DNA from: Pontibacter sp. G13
GTDB lineage: Bacteria; Bacteroidota; Bacteroidia; J057
Direction: 5' to 3'
NCBI RefSeq assembly: GCF_031851795.1
Contig: NZ_CP134696.1
Location: 3,988,501 to 4,052,500 of the forward strand
DNA length: 64,000 nt
This document shows, one piece after another, positions 54,121 to 62,330 of this stretch; position 1 is the first letter of the stretch; each line of letters begins with the position of its first letter. A program made the translations under genes and the position numbers. A model generated the notes under the pieces. The model saw only the letters and a list, made by a program, of their open reading frames with translations, did not search any database and was not told where the DNA came from.

Positions 54121-54320
54121 CGGCCTTTTGGCTGGGGCTTTTTGGATGATTGGGGCGTGCCCCGGCGATGCTTGAGCAAGAATCTTCCTCCTGACACGCT
54201 TGTCGCCGGGTCGGCGTTTTCCGGACTCGCTAGCGCTCGGTCGGTGAGCTGATAGTAACCCCCCCATTAATACGATCCGATCTTATCGCAGGGCCGTTTC
54301 ACGATGATCCCTACCTCACC
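54121..54320 (+). repeat. GC-rich intergenic element, copy 1
   Basis: The block begins CTTTTGG, contains GGGGCGTGCCCCGG, later GTCGCCGGGTCGG and a GGACTCGC segment, and ends ATCCCTACCTCACC. The same ordered motifs occur inverted at 60178-60329. The base composition is unlike the flanking DNA and it has no convincing open frame. Several short stems are possible, so a structured RNA or a miniature mobile element is conceivable. Confidence 0.6.
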
Positions 54321-54384
54321 GACTGAATCCTCCAAGTGCCTCACGCCGCACTTGCCAGCCACACATTTTCATGAAGCCTTATTC

Positions 54385-54423
54385 AAAAAAGGAGAGGCCA
54401 TCCCAATGAAGGGATAGCCTCTC
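54385..54423 (-). terminator. Terminator after the acetyltransferase gene
   Basis: On the minus strand GAGAGGCTATCCC and GGGATGGCCTCTC pair around a 6-base loop, with a CTTTTTT tail. Confidence 0.85.
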
Positions 54424-54442
54424 TATGATTGATTCTGGTAGA

Positions 54443-54910
54443 TCATTCGAACGATTCTCGCTCCAACTTGGCTACCACCTCGTGATCAAGGGTGGGTTCG
54501 ATAGGAACAAAGCCCATCTGCCGGAAAAATTGAGATGCGGCATAATTCTGCTTGGCGTAGCTGGTGCGAATTTCGTGGCAAGCAGGATGTCCCTGCAACT
54601 GTGCCAACAACATCTCCAAGGCTGCTCGGCCGATTCCTTGCCGTTGGAATTTAACATCGATCAAAATGCGGTTGATCCAGCATATTCCGCCAAAGTTTCC
54701 ATAAGTGATCATGCCGACCATCTGTCCGGCATGTCTGATGCCGAATAGCTTCAATTGCTCGAATTGTGCTTGCGCCAACGTGTAGAGGACAGGAGGCACA
54801 AACTGAGCCTGCTGATCATCGATGGATACATCCAACACCAACTCCCAATTGTATCGGTCGAGTGGTTCAATCCGAGTTTCGGACCTTGCAAATTGTCTAG
54901 AATCGAACAT
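54443..54910 (-). CDS. GNAT-family N-acetyltransferase
   Basis: The 155-residue product is a GNAT acetyltransferase. The N-terminal half has VPPVLYTLAQAQF and the later RILIDVKFQRQGIGRAALE carries the acetyl-CoA-binding Q-x-x-G-x-G motif, followed by SYAKQNYAASQFFRQMGF. The layout recalls spermidine/spermine acetyltransferases (PaiA/SpeG), but the acceptor is unknown. ATG 54910 lies inside the last codons of the TonB receptor gene (14-base overlap in another frame), suggesting coexpression; a longer frame to 54943 is possible. Confidence 0.83.
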   Translation of the reverse strand: MFDSRQFARSETRIEPLDRYNWELVLDVSIDDQQAQFVPPVLYTLAQAQFEQLKLFGIRHAGQMVGMITYGNFGGICWINRILIDVKFQRQGIGRAALEMLLAQLQGHPACHEIRTSYAKQNYAASQFFRQMGFVPIEPTLDHEVVAKLERESFE

Positions 54911-57290
54911 GGTACTGCAAGGTAAACCGTCGTTGAGGGGCAAGCAAGCCCGGGATGATCATAAATTCCTCATTGAACGCATTATCCACCACCAAAGAGA
55001 TGGTATGATGATCATTGAGATCGTAGTTGGCAATCAAATCCAAGACGTGTTCACCATTGGGATGGTCCACTCGGAATGTGTTCAAATCCTGCACGATGAC
55101 AAACAGGAATTGATCAATACTCTCAATGAAGCTTCTGTATCGATAATTCGCAGAAAGGCTCGCGGGTCCATACCCCACAGAAACATTTCCTCGAATCAAC
55201 CACTTCGGGCGGTATTTGAGGACGGTGGGCGCATCCTGGATTTCGGGATTATTGATCTGTTCCTGAAGACGAATGAGGTCTACAATGGTAATATTGGCTG
55301 GGTCCCAAAAGGATAGATCCATTTGCAACGAATCTGGAACAGCATCTTGATTGACTGGATCCAGCCAAGTCACGCCCCCAGAGAGATTGAAGCTCCACTT
55401 GTTGATATCAAAGTGGTTCAGAGTTGTAAGCTCAATTCCGGTAATCTGTGCGTTGGCTACATTTCGGGTAGAAAACTCTCCCTGGAAAGTCGCCAAATTC
55501 AGGCCATCGATCCCAAATTCGACCATGTTGTCATAATCCATTTGGAACAAGGCCGCATCCAGATAGCCGATGAAGTTGATCCGAGAGTTGTCGATTTTGT
55601 AGCCTTGACGAGCGCCAAGCTCCAGACTATATCCAAATTCAGACTTGATATTTGGATTGGGCTCGATCAGCAAGCCTCCGCCAGTCGTACTCGTGAATCG
55701 CTCGGCCACAGTCGGTACACGGAATGCCTGTCCAAACGAAGCCCGAATGTTGGTCCCACGTCCGATTTTGTAGTTCAGACCGGCTCGGAAAATGGGCCGT
55801 GATTCACGAGGAATGGTGTCAATCTTGACAGTTTCGTACCGGAATCCCAAGGAAGCATTCAGACGACCGAATTTGGCATCTGCCTGTGCGTATGCACCAA
55901 ATGAATTTCCTTGGTGAATACCGCCATACAAACTATCGGCATTCGCTTGTGAGAAAGTGTAGGTACCTCCAGCGACGAGATTGATGTTTTTTGCCAAGGT
56001 TTTCTGGTAGAGAAAATCGTTGTAGGCAATGTAGTTCCGCGAGCCTTGCGCGGTCGTATTCTCCGCTTGGTTGTAGAGGAAGCGTCCGCGGTACCAAAAA
56101 AGATCCCCTTTGGAGGTCAGGTATTTCACCGTAGGGTCAAGGGCAAAGAAAGTGGTCAATTGGCGACGGAAAGCCCCAGCAGTTCTGTCTGGCACCAAAG
56201 CACCTCCCACAATGGAGTCTTGCCCATCTGAACCCATCAGCGTATCGGGGAAGTAAGAGCTCCAATAAAGGCTCTGCCCACTTGAGTCAATGCGAACTGT
56301 ACCATTCAGGCCGATCGTCAATCCCGGAACACTTTTCGGCGTGTATTTCGCTAGAATAAGTGCTCTAAATTGCTCGCGCTCTGTATCCTGACGGTACCCT
56401 TGATCTTGGATGTAGTTGATCTGGCCACTCAATCCGAAGTCACCGATTCTACGGCTGTGGTAAATGTGCGCAGAACCTGCCCAATTCCGATCCCCGGGAT
56501 TGTAAATCAAGGCTTTGTTTTTAGGATCGCCATAGATCGTGCCGCGCAATCGGATAGACGTAACGGGTTCTTCTGGAGCATCTGCTGTGATGACATTGAC
56601 GACCCCACCCAATGCAGAGGAACCATACAGGACGGAACTTGCCCCCTTCAATACCTCAACTTGGGCAATATTGTCCACGGGCAACATGTCAATCGCTGCG
56701 ATCCCTGCATCTCCGGTCAGCAATGGGAGCCCATCCAGAGAAACCATTACCCGTGAGCCGACTCCATACGCAAATCCAGAACTACCTCGAATATTGATCT
56801 GGCCATCTTGGTTGTCTACTCCCGGAATCTGGTTGATGACCCGGCTCATGTCGGGAGTCGCCTGTAGGTCGATAGATTGGGGTTTGACTACAGCAATGGA
56901 ACTCGTGACGTCTGATTGTTGCTGCTCAAATCCTTTGGTAGCAGTGATGACAACATCATCGGTTGAAAGCGCTTCCGGAATGAGTTTGATTTCCCGGACT
57001 CCCGAAAAGGATTCTGCGTCAACAGGAACGGTTATGCGTGAGTAGCCGGTGTAGGTCACGACCAACGAAATGGTGGTGCGGTTTCCGGGTTCAAATGTTA
57101 GGCTGAATGAGCCGTCATCCTTCGTATAGGTGCCAACATTGAGTTGAGGAATGATCAAAGTCGCACCGGGAAGCGGTTCCATGGTCTGTTCATCTACAAC
57201 AGTTCCACGGATGGTTTGCTGCTGAGACCACCCCAAGGACACGATTCCTGTGAGGAAAAGAAGTGCGAGTAACGTGGTTTTTAGAGACAT
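54897..57290 (-). CDS. TonB-dependent outer-membrane receptor
   Basis: The 797-residue product has a signal peptide (cut near LGWSQ), a carboxypeptidase-regulatory-like N-terminal domain (about 22-110, with VVDEQTMEPLPGATL), a plug (about 120-225, GASSVLYGSSALGGVVNVIT) and a 22-strand barrel ending FTLQYHVRF. It is a receptor for an iron complex, vitamin or other ligand, driven by TonB. No SusD, binding protein or ABC genes accompany it, so the ligand is unknown. The 57389 upstream start would place 33 residues before the signal, so ATG 57290 is chosen. Confidence 0.93.
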   Translation of the reverse strand: MSLKTTLLALLFLTGIVSLGWSQQQTIRGTVVDEQTMEPLPGATLIIPQLNVGTYTKDDGSFSLTFEPGNRTTISLVVTYTGYSRITVPVDAESFSGVREIKLIPEALSTDDVVITATKGFEQQQSDVTSSIAVVKPQSIDLQATPDMSRVINQIPGVDNQDGQINIRGSSGFAYGVGSRVMVSLDGLPLLTGDAGIAAIDMLPVDNIAQVEVLKGASSVLYGSSALGGVVNVITADAPEEPVTSIRLRGTIYGDPKNKALIYNPGDRNWAGSAHIYHSRRIGDFGLSGQINYIQDQGYRQDTEREQFRALILAKYTPKSVPGLTIGLNGTVRIDSSGQSLYWSSYFPDTLMGSDGQDSIVGGALVPDRTAGAFRRQLTTFFALDPTVKYLTSKGDLFWYRGRFLYNQAENTTAQGSRNYIAYNDFLYQKTLAKNINLVAGGTYTFSQANADSLYGGIHQGNSFGAYAQADAKFGRLNASLGFRYETVKIDTIPRESRPIFRAGLNYKIGRGTNIRASFGQAFRVPTVAERFTSTTGGGLLIEPNPNIKSEFGYSLELGARQGYKIDNSRINFIGYLDAALFQMDYDNMVEFGIDGLNLATFQGEFSTRNVANAQITGIELTTLNHFDINKWSFNLSGGVTWLDPVNQDAVPDSLQMDLSFWDPANITIVDLIRLQEQINNPEIQDAPTVLKYRPKWLIRGNVSVGYGPASLSANYRYRSFIESIDQFLFVIVQDLNTFRVDHPNGEHVLDLIANYDLNDHHTISLVVDNAFNEEFMIIPGLLAPQRRFTLQYHVRF

Positions 57291-57346
57291 AGGTTGGTAT
57301 TCACTCGAAAATAGCAGGAGATCAGATGCGGTCTGGTTGTTGTCAA

Positions 57347-57362
57347 GGTAATGAATATTACC
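57347..57362. promoter_or_regulatory. Palindrome upstream of the TonB receptor gene
   Basis: GGTAATGAATATTACC is a palindrome with 6-base arms and a 4-base spacer, 57 bases before the receptor ATG. Its position suits an operator for a metal or nutrient regulator, but no regulator is identified. Confidence 0.45.
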
Positions 57363-57377
57363 CAAATGCTGGGGCAA

Positions 57378-57412
57378 ATAAGCCCCCAAGGCTCAACGCT
57401 TTGGGGGCTTAT
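57378..57412 (-). terminator. Terminator after the T9SS cargo gene
   Basis: Arms ATAAGCCCCCAA and TTGGGGGCTTAT enclose 11 bases. It lies 57 bases past the stop at 57469 on the minus strand. Confidence 0.8.
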
Positions 57413-57468
57413 GATATTCCTGTCGCCCGTTTATTAGACAATCAGGGATAGATCGCTAGAAAATCTAC

Positions 57469-58278
57469 CTATTTGACGATCAATTTGCGTGTGATCATCT
57501 GAGAACCTTGCTCCAAGCTCATGTTTACCAAGTAGATACCAGAAGGCAACTGAGCGGTAGGCAAGCTGATACGATGCTCTCCCATAGACTGCATGCCACC
57601 TGCTTGAGCGAAGACGGTACGACCTGTGATATCCAAGATGGAAAGGTCTACGGTTACGGCTTCAGGCAATTGGTAAGACAAGAAAGCGGCCCCCTGTGTT
57701 GGGTTAGGATAAAGGCTTACCTGAAGGTCAGCTTCTGGGAACAGGTCGATTCCGACTGTGGAATCTTCTCCTACGATGAACTCGAAGGACTGGGACTGGC
57801 TCAACAAATCTGCTGGCAGTCCATCCAAAGGCGTACACCCGGTAGTAGGATCGTAAGAACCTGCTACGAATGAGAAATAGACAGTTACGGAATCATTCAC
57901 CGCGGAAGAGGTAGGAGTTCCAGAGATGACTACACATCCTCTATCTACTCCAGCATTCTCAGAGTGATCGATGGTCCAAGTAGAATCAGGCGTATTCGGG
58001 CTGATGGTCAAACCGTCTGGCAATCCTACGATTGAGTCTACCTTGTAGGAACAGAAGTCAGCTGCCAAAGGAAAACCGTTGAAGTCCACGATGGTATCCT
58101 TGAGGAAAACAAAGTGTACGGTGTGGCTATAAGGCTGATTCAAAAATGCCTGAGGAAGCGTGTCTGGGTAAAGACCTGGATCTGTGTACTGGGAGTCTGG
58201 CGTACACTGTGCAAATGTTTGGCTAGAGAAACCGAACACTACCAGTGCCATCATGGTCAATAGTCGAAATGGGTTCAT
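57469..58278 (-). CDS. Secreted protein with T9SS C-terminal sorting domain
   Basis: The 269-residue product has a signal peptide (cut near TFAQ, residue 24) and a beta-rich middle with GLPDGLTISPNTPDSTW, similar to putative Ig folds in Bacteroidota secreted proteins. The last 80 residues are a type A T9SS sorting domain: LYPNPTQGAAFLSYQLPEA, VDLSILDITGRTVF, then PSGIYLVNMS and RKLIVK. It is therefore exported through the outer membrane and probably anchored on the surface. Function of the middle domain is unknown. Confidence 0.9.
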   Translation of the reverse strand: MNPFRLLTMMALVVFGFSSQTFAQCTPDSQYTDPGLYPDTLPQAFLNQPYSHTVHFVFLKDTIVDFNGFPLAADFCSYKVDSIVGLPDGLTISPNTPDSTWTIDHSENAGVDRGCVVISGTPTSSAVNDSVTVYFSFVAGSYDPTTGCTPLDGLPADLLSQSQSFEFIVGEDSTVGIDLFPEADLQVSLYPNPTQGAAFLSYQLPEAVTVDLSILDITGRTVFAQAGGMQSMGEHRISLPTAQLPSGIYLVNMSLEQGSQMITRKLIVK

Positions 58279-58362
58279 AAATACAGGTTTTGGTAATTGA
58301 AACGAAAAGTTTTCGAATATAGGACGAAAATAAGGAATCGTTCGAAGTTTAGTAGTCTGTGT

Positions 58363-58370
58363 TATATTTG
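58363..58370 (+). promoter_or_regulatory. TAnnTTTG element upstream of the peroxiredoxin gene
   Basis: TATATTTG is an exact match 68 bases before the ATG at 58439. A GTTCG at 58340 is a weak upstream element at fitting distance. Confidence 0.5.
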
Positions 58371-58438
58371 AACAGCTTAAGTATAAGGTTCCCTACATAA
58401 TACAGTCTCGAACGCTGTTCAAATCTCAGATATTGCCC

Positions 58439-58912
58439 ATGTCCAAGCTCTCTATCGGCGATCAAGCCCCCGATTTTTCTCTCCTCAATCAGCAAGACCA
58501 ACTGGTCAAGTTGTCAGATTATCTGGGGAAAAAGCATGTCGTGCTCTATTTCTACCCCAAGGATGAAACTCCCGGTTGCACCAAAGAGGCTTGCGGTTTT
58601 CGGGACCGTTACGAAGCTTTCACGGATGCTGGTGCTGAAGTGATTGGGGTCAGTGCAGACTCGGTTGAATCTCATAAGCTCTTCGCATTGAATCGCCGAT
58701 TGCCCTTCCAATTGCTCTCCGATCCCAAGAATCAGGCGAGGAAATCCTATGGAGTTGCGGGGAGTTTGTTTGGGCTGCTGCCCGGCCGGGAAACCTTCAT
58801 CATTGACAAATCCGGCAAGGTCCGGTTTAAATTCGCCTCGCAGCTCAACATCGATCCCCATATCGACGAAGCCCTCAAAGTCATCGAAGGGCTCGCTTCC
58901 GAGGAAGAATGA
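58439..58912 (+). CDS. bcp: Thioredoxin-dependent peroxiredoxin (Bcp/PrxQ)
   Basis: The 157-residue product is a PrxQ/Bcp peroxiredoxin that reduces H2O2 and organic peroxides. GDQAPDF opens the fold, and TPGCTKEACGFRD holds the peroxidatic Cys and a resolving Cys five residues later, as in the atypical two-Cys class. The later SADSVESHKLFALNRRLPF and FIIDKSGKVRFKF are typical. A TTG six bases upstream in frame is not favoured. It precedes a DUF819 gene on the same strand by 74 bases. Confidence 0.95.
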   Translation: MSKLSIGDQAPDFSLLNQQDQLVKLSDYLGKKHVVLYFYPKDETPGCTKEACGFRDRYEAFTDAGAEVIGVSADSVESHKLFALNRRLPFQLLSDPKNQARKSYGVAGSLFGLLPGRETFIIDKSGKVRFKFASQLNIDPHIDEALKVIEGLASEEE

Positions 58913-58986
58913 CCCATTTCCGCTTTCTTGGATGCATGGAGGTAGCCGCGCCTGAGAATTTCATAACTTAGGCGCTCATTCTACCT

Positions 58987-60159
58987 ATGCTTATGGATTG
59001 GAGTATGCTGCTAGTTGTGGGAATCTGCTTCCTGCCTGCCTTGTTAAAATGGGCCGCGAAATACGTGAAGCTCATCGAATGGCTGAGTCCTGCCTTTTTC
59101 TGCTATGTATTGGGAATCGTACTGGGCAATGTCGTGGACATTCCCAAGGCATACTCCGACCTGATGCTGGAAGCCACCGTGGTATTGGCCATCCCCATGA
59201 TGCTTTTCTCTGCGGATGTGAAAAAGTGGTTTCGACTGGCGCGTCCCACAGCGATTTCGTTTGGGTTGTTTACCCTTTCCATCTGCACGGTGGCAGTATT
59301 GGCATCCATTGCTTTTGTGAAGCAGGGATGGATCGAACCGCTTACTGGGCATCAGGCCGCCTCCATGGCAAGTAGTGTCTGGACAGGCGGGACCCAAAAT
59401 ATGGGGGCTGTAAAAGTGGCCATTGGTGCTCCTGAATCCCTTTTTCTCAAAATGGTGCCCTCGGATCTGATGGTGAGCGGTGTCTTGTTGCTGGTCATCT
59501 TCGGGGTGGGGCAACGACTCGCGAAACTCGTACTCCCAGCTTTTCAGTCCACCGATACTGCTGCGAAGGAAAGCCTAGAAGAATCTTCCGCGAATCCATT
59601 CTTCCAATTGCCGCTAGGCAAGCAGGTGGTTCATGTCCTGATTTCGATTGGACTGGGACTACTGGCACTGGGAATCGTGGCAGGCTTGAGCATGCTTTTC
59701 CTCGGCTCTTTGGACCCTTCTTTTGTGATGATCGGTTTGACGCTCGCTGGGATGGGATTCTCAATGATCCCAAAAATCCGCCAATTGCCCGGTACCTACG
59801 AGACGGGCGAGTATACTTTCCTCATTTTCTGTGTGGTGATCGGCTCCTTGGTGCAAGTCCAGGAAATGATGACCGATAGCCTTTCTATCCTCGGATTCAT
59901 GGCGTGTGTGTGCTATGGATCGATTCTCCTGCATGTCCTACTTTCCCGATTTTTCAAGGTGGATGCCGATACGGCGATCATCACCATTGTGGCGGGAATC
60001 TGTAGTTCCCCCTTCATTGGGCCGGTTTCCAATTCCCTCAAAAATCGCGAGATTGTGATCTCGGGATTGACGATGAGTGCCATCAACATTGCGATGGGGA
60101 ACTTTGTCGGTTTGGGGATATACAAATTGCTGGATGTCTTGGGCCTCTTTCAGGTTTGA
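58987..60159 (+). CDS. DUF819 family membrane protein
   Basis: The 390-residue product has 10-12 membrane helices and matches DUF819 (YjcL-like), a family of unassigned transporters. The conserved VWTGGTQNMGAVK segment after helix 4, and its C-terminal counterpart CSSPFIGPVSNSL, support the duplicated fold. No substrate is known. It lies after the peroxiredoxin gene on the same strand and before the second copy of the GC-rich element. Starts at ATG 58987; a second ATG two codons later is equally good. Confidence 0.88.
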   Translation: MLMDWSMLLVVGICFLPALLKWAAKYVKLIEWLSPAFFCYVLGIVLGNVVDIPKAYSDLMLEATVVLAIPMMLFSADVKKWFRLARPTAISFGLFTLSICTVAVLASIAFVKQGWIEPLTGHQAASMASSVWTGGTQNMGAVKVAIGAPESLFLKMVPSDLMVSGVLLLVIFGVGQRLAKLVLPAFQSTDTAAKESLEESSANPFFQLPLGKQVVHVLISIGLGLLALGIVAGLSMLFLGSLDPSFVMIGLTLAGMGFSMIPKIRQLPGTYETGEYTFLIFCVVIGSLVQVQEMMTDSLSILGFMACVCYGSILLHVLLSRFFKVDADTAIITIVAGICSSPFIGPVSNSLKNREIVISGLTMSAINIAMGNFVGLGIYKLLDVLGLFQV

Positions 60160-60177
60160 GGTGCGGCTGGCAGGAGC

Positions 60178-60329
60178 GGGGTGAGGGATGGTAACGGTGC
60201 TCCCTTGGGAGCAGTCCGGAGCTCGCGGAGGACGGAGCGTCGCGAACCCGTGAACAGCCCGACGTGGCGACCCTTTTGCCGGGAAGAAGCTATCTGCCAG
60301 CACGCCACGGCACCCCCAAAATACCATTT
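60178..60329 (-). repeat. GC-rich intergenic element, copy 2 (inverted)
   Basis: Read on the minus strand it begins TTTTGGGGGTGCC, has GGCGTGC, then GTCGCCACGTCGG and GGGTTCGC, and ends ATCCCTCACC, the order seen in copy 1 at 54121-54320. A small self-complementary stem GGTGCTCCC/GGGAGCA sits near its end. It lies between a DUF819 gene and tRNA-Leu. Divergence is large but the end motifs and central GTCGCC-GTCGG are shared. Confidence 0.6.
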
Positions 60330-60360
60330 GCGTCAAAACCAAAACTGAAATCAGCCTCGG

Positions 60361-60404
60361 TAAAAAAGAAACAGGCCGTCTCACTTGTGTGAAACAGCCT
60401 GTTT
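60361..60404 (-). terminator. Terminator after tRNA-Leu
   Basis: On the minus strand AAACAGGC and GCCTGTTT close a long stem with an inner GTTTCAC/GTGAGAC pairing, ending in CTTTTTT. Confidence 0.8.
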
Positions 60405-60408
60405 GCAG

Positions 60409-60493
60409 TGCGGATGAGAGGACTCGAACCTCCACGGGATTATCTCCCACTAGAACCTGAATCTAGCGCGTCTACCAATTCCGCCACATCCGC
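60409..60493 (-). tRNA. tRNA-Leu (anticodon CAG)
   Basis: The 85-base minus-strand gene folds as a class II tRNA: acceptor GCGGATG/CATCCGC, the invariant GGTTCGAGTCC T arm, a long variable arm, and a 7-base anticodon loop TTCAGGT with CAG. The discriminator base is A and no CCA is encoded. A promoter at 60511-60542 and a terminator at 60361-60404 make it a single-gene unit. This codon-reading tRNA decodes CUG. Confidence 0.95.
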
Positions 60494-60510
60494 TTGAATG
60501 AATGCGGTTG

Positions 60511-60542
60511 CAAATATAGGAGAATATCTCCTTAATGAGCAA
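60511..60542 (-). promoter_or_regulatory. Promoter for tRNA-Leu
   Basis: On the minus strand TTG (60542-60540) is followed after 21 bases by TATATTTG (60518-60511), an exact element 17 bases before the tRNA 5' end. Confidence 0.65.
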
Positions 60543-60611
60543 GATTTTTTGGGAAATAGGTGGAATTCTTTATTCGGAAAATCGTTTTTTCAGGAATACG
60601 GAAAATGAATT

Positions 60612-61178
60612 ATGCGAATTCGGATCGCCATGTTTTTGGTTTGCATGGGCTTGGCCCTTCCTTGGGGTATGAGTCAGCAGACCCTGACCATTCGTCATGC
60701 GCGTAAGGGAAAGGAATTGACCTTTGCCTTAGGGGATTTCATCCGGATTCAAGGAAGGGACCGCGTGACCCGCTACTCTGGATACTTGGAGTCGTTGGAG
60801 GACACAGCGTTGATTCTATTTCGGAATGTGGAACAGCAAGAGCAAGATGCGTCAGATCGGATGTATCGAATTGCGATTCCCTATTCACAGATTCGTGCCA
60901 TCTACAATCCCAAGTCCACCAAATGGACCAAGTTCAAGCATCAATTCTCGGCTGGGACGATGGTGGCTGGTGGAACGATCATCGGGGGGACGGTGGTCAA
61001 TACGCTGGTATTTGAAAATCCTCCAGAACCTGTAGCATTGCTGCTTGCAACAGGCATACTCACCTGCGGATTCGTGGTGCGCTACATTGGCCGCGATAAA
61101 TACAAAATCGGGAAGAAGTGGAAATTGCAGGTGCGTGGCGAATCTCTCCCACTGGATTCGCTAGAGTCCAGTCGATAG
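60612..61178 (+). CDS. Secreted/membrane protein of unknown function
   Basis: The 188-residue product has a signal peptide (cut near GMSQQ, residue 21), a beta-rich domain (about 25-105, KELTFALGDFIRIQ) and a hydrophobic C-terminal part (about 110-160) with Gly-rich segments that could form one or two membrane helices. No family is recognised. It is convergent with the SafE-like gene, whose stop is only 3 bases away; no terminator separates them. Confidence 0.72.
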   Translation: MRIRIAMFLVCMGLALPWGMSQQTLTIRHARKGKELTFALGDFIRIQGRDRVTRYSGYLESLEDTALILFRNVEQQEQDASDRMYRIAIPYSQIRAIYNPKSTKWTKFKHQFSAGTMVAGGTIIGGTVVNTLVFENPPEPVALLLATGILTCGFVVRYIGRDKYKIGKKWKLQVRGESLPLDSLESSR

Positions 61179-61180
61179 GA

Positions 61181-61882
61181 TCAATTGCAATCCATGATTT
61201 GGTCGCTTTCCAAATTGACGGGCAGATCGGGACTTAGGTAAGGGATCCCCAAATCCATTCCACGGGCGATCAGCCAGACACCCATAACCAGCATAGAGAC
61301 TTGCATCAATCTGCCGCTGTATTGCCGCCATTTTTGGGGGATCTGGCTTCCCATGAGCGAAATGCCCCACATCATCGGCAATGTCCCCAACCCAAAACTC
61401 GCCATGAAGATCACCCCTTGCGTGAAATTCCCAGTAGTCAACGAGCCGGCCAAGGCGAGGTAGACAAATCCGCAAGGAAGCAAACCGTTGAGCATTCCCA
61501 ATTGAAATTGTCCAAGATAGGTAGTGGTTCCTAGCTTGCTTTGGAGCATGCTTTTGAGCTTCCAAAGCGGTTTGGCAATCATTGGAAGCTGTAGGAGCGC
61601 ATGTTCTGCATTGGCGGAAATGAACAGCGTCAAGAGCAGGGCGATTCCCAGTCCGATAGACAAGCCCTGCTGCGCTCCGGCCAATGACAGCCCCGCACCG
61701 AAGACCCCCAGAAAGGCCCCCATGCAGGCATAGGTGGCGATTCTGCCAAATTGATATAGCAGCCTTCCAAATGCGTGGTGGGAAAAGGCAGCATGCGCCG
61801 GAATGGCGAGCGCAATCGGCCCGCACATTCCCGCGCAATGTAGGCTACTTGTCAATCCCAATATGAAGGCTGACCAAATCAT
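61181..61882 (-). CDS. SafE/TauE-like (DsbD-core) membrane protein
   Basis: The 233-residue product has six membrane helices and the N-terminal GLTSSLHCAGMCGPIALA motif with a conserved Cys-x3-Cys, plus a second-half GLLPCGFVYLAL, typical of the SafE/CcoH-like family related to DsbD. These proteins work in cytochrome oxidase maturation or in copper/sulfur transport. Its ATG overlaps the fixH stop by 4 bases, placing it in the ccoP-ccoG-fixH-safE operon for cbb3 oxidase assembly. It was called TauE/SafE by resemblance; the substrate is unknown. Confidence 0.85.
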   Translation of the reverse strand: MIWSAFILGLTSSLHCAGMCGPIALAIPAHAAFSHHAFGRLLYQFGRIATYACMGAFLGVFGAGLSLAGAQQGLSIGLGIALLLTLFISANAEHALLQLPMIAKPLWKLKSMLQSKLGTTTYLGQFQLGMLNGLLPCGFVYLALAGSLTTGNFTQGVIFMASFGLGTLPMMWGISLMGSQIPQKWRQYSGRLMQVSMLVMGVWLIARGMDLGIPYLSPDLPVNLESDQIMDCN

Positions 61883-62325
61883 GGGGCTTGCGTACCTGGA
61901 ACGTAAATCCCTTTTTCATCGAAAAACGCCTGCCCATTGGATTCCCAGTAGACTTTGACTTCCCAGCGTCCGGGGATCAGTTGGTCGGTCGCAACGGTCT
62001 GGTGCTTGGCAGTGTTCAGGGCAATCTCCTGATCCAATCGAGCATCAGAAGCACGATAGAAGGTGACAGTTCCCTTGTCCACCAAGGCGGAGTTGGGAAA
62101 GGTCAGTTGCAACTGCCGATCTCTGGGGCTAAAAGCCATTTCCATCGGCGTATCTAAAGATTGAGCGGCTTGTTTCTGAGCAAGGCGCTCTGAATACAGG
62201 CCCTCTTCCGCGTAGTAGGAATCAGAGACCATGTGGAAATCCTGTCTCAGCGATCCTACCACGAGGGACAGGATCAGGACGACAAATCCACAGTAGAATA
62301 TGGCGATTTTCCAGCCCCAGTTCAT
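61879..62325 (-). CDS. fixH: FixH-family cbb3 oxidase assembly protein
   Basis: The 148-residue product has one N-terminal membrane helix (WKIAIFYCGFVVLILSLVVGS) and a periplasmic FixH domain with SDSYYAEEGLY and an all-beta C-terminal part ending GKVYWES-like (WEVKVYWESNGQAFF). FixH/CcoH is required for cbb3-type cytochrome c oxidase assembly. It lies 6 bases after ccoG and overlaps safE by 4 bases. Confidence 0.85.
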   Translation of the reverse strand: MNWGWKIAIFYCGFVVLILSLVVGSLRQDFHMVSDSYYAEEGLYSERLAQKQAAQSLDTPMEMAFSPRDRQLQLTFPNSALVDKGTVTFYRASDARLDQEIALNTAKHQTVATDQLIPGRWEVKVYWESNGQAFFDEKGIYVPGTQAP

Positions 62326-62330
62326 ATTGG

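Noticed and set aside
53980-54267. 95-codon minus-strand frame within GC-rich element copy 1
   Set aside because: It overlaps the end of the transglycosylase gene and consists of element sequence; basic low-quality composition.
59938-60450. 170-codon minus-strand frame across the DUF819 gene end, the GC-rich element and the tRNA terminator
   Set aside because: It overlaps the 3' end of a clear gene, a repeat and part of tRNA-Leu; Arg/Pro-rich without motif.
60361-60542. tRNA-Leu as an integration site of a mobile element
   Set aside because: No integrase, no direct repeat of the tRNA 3' end and no phage gene is seen nearby.
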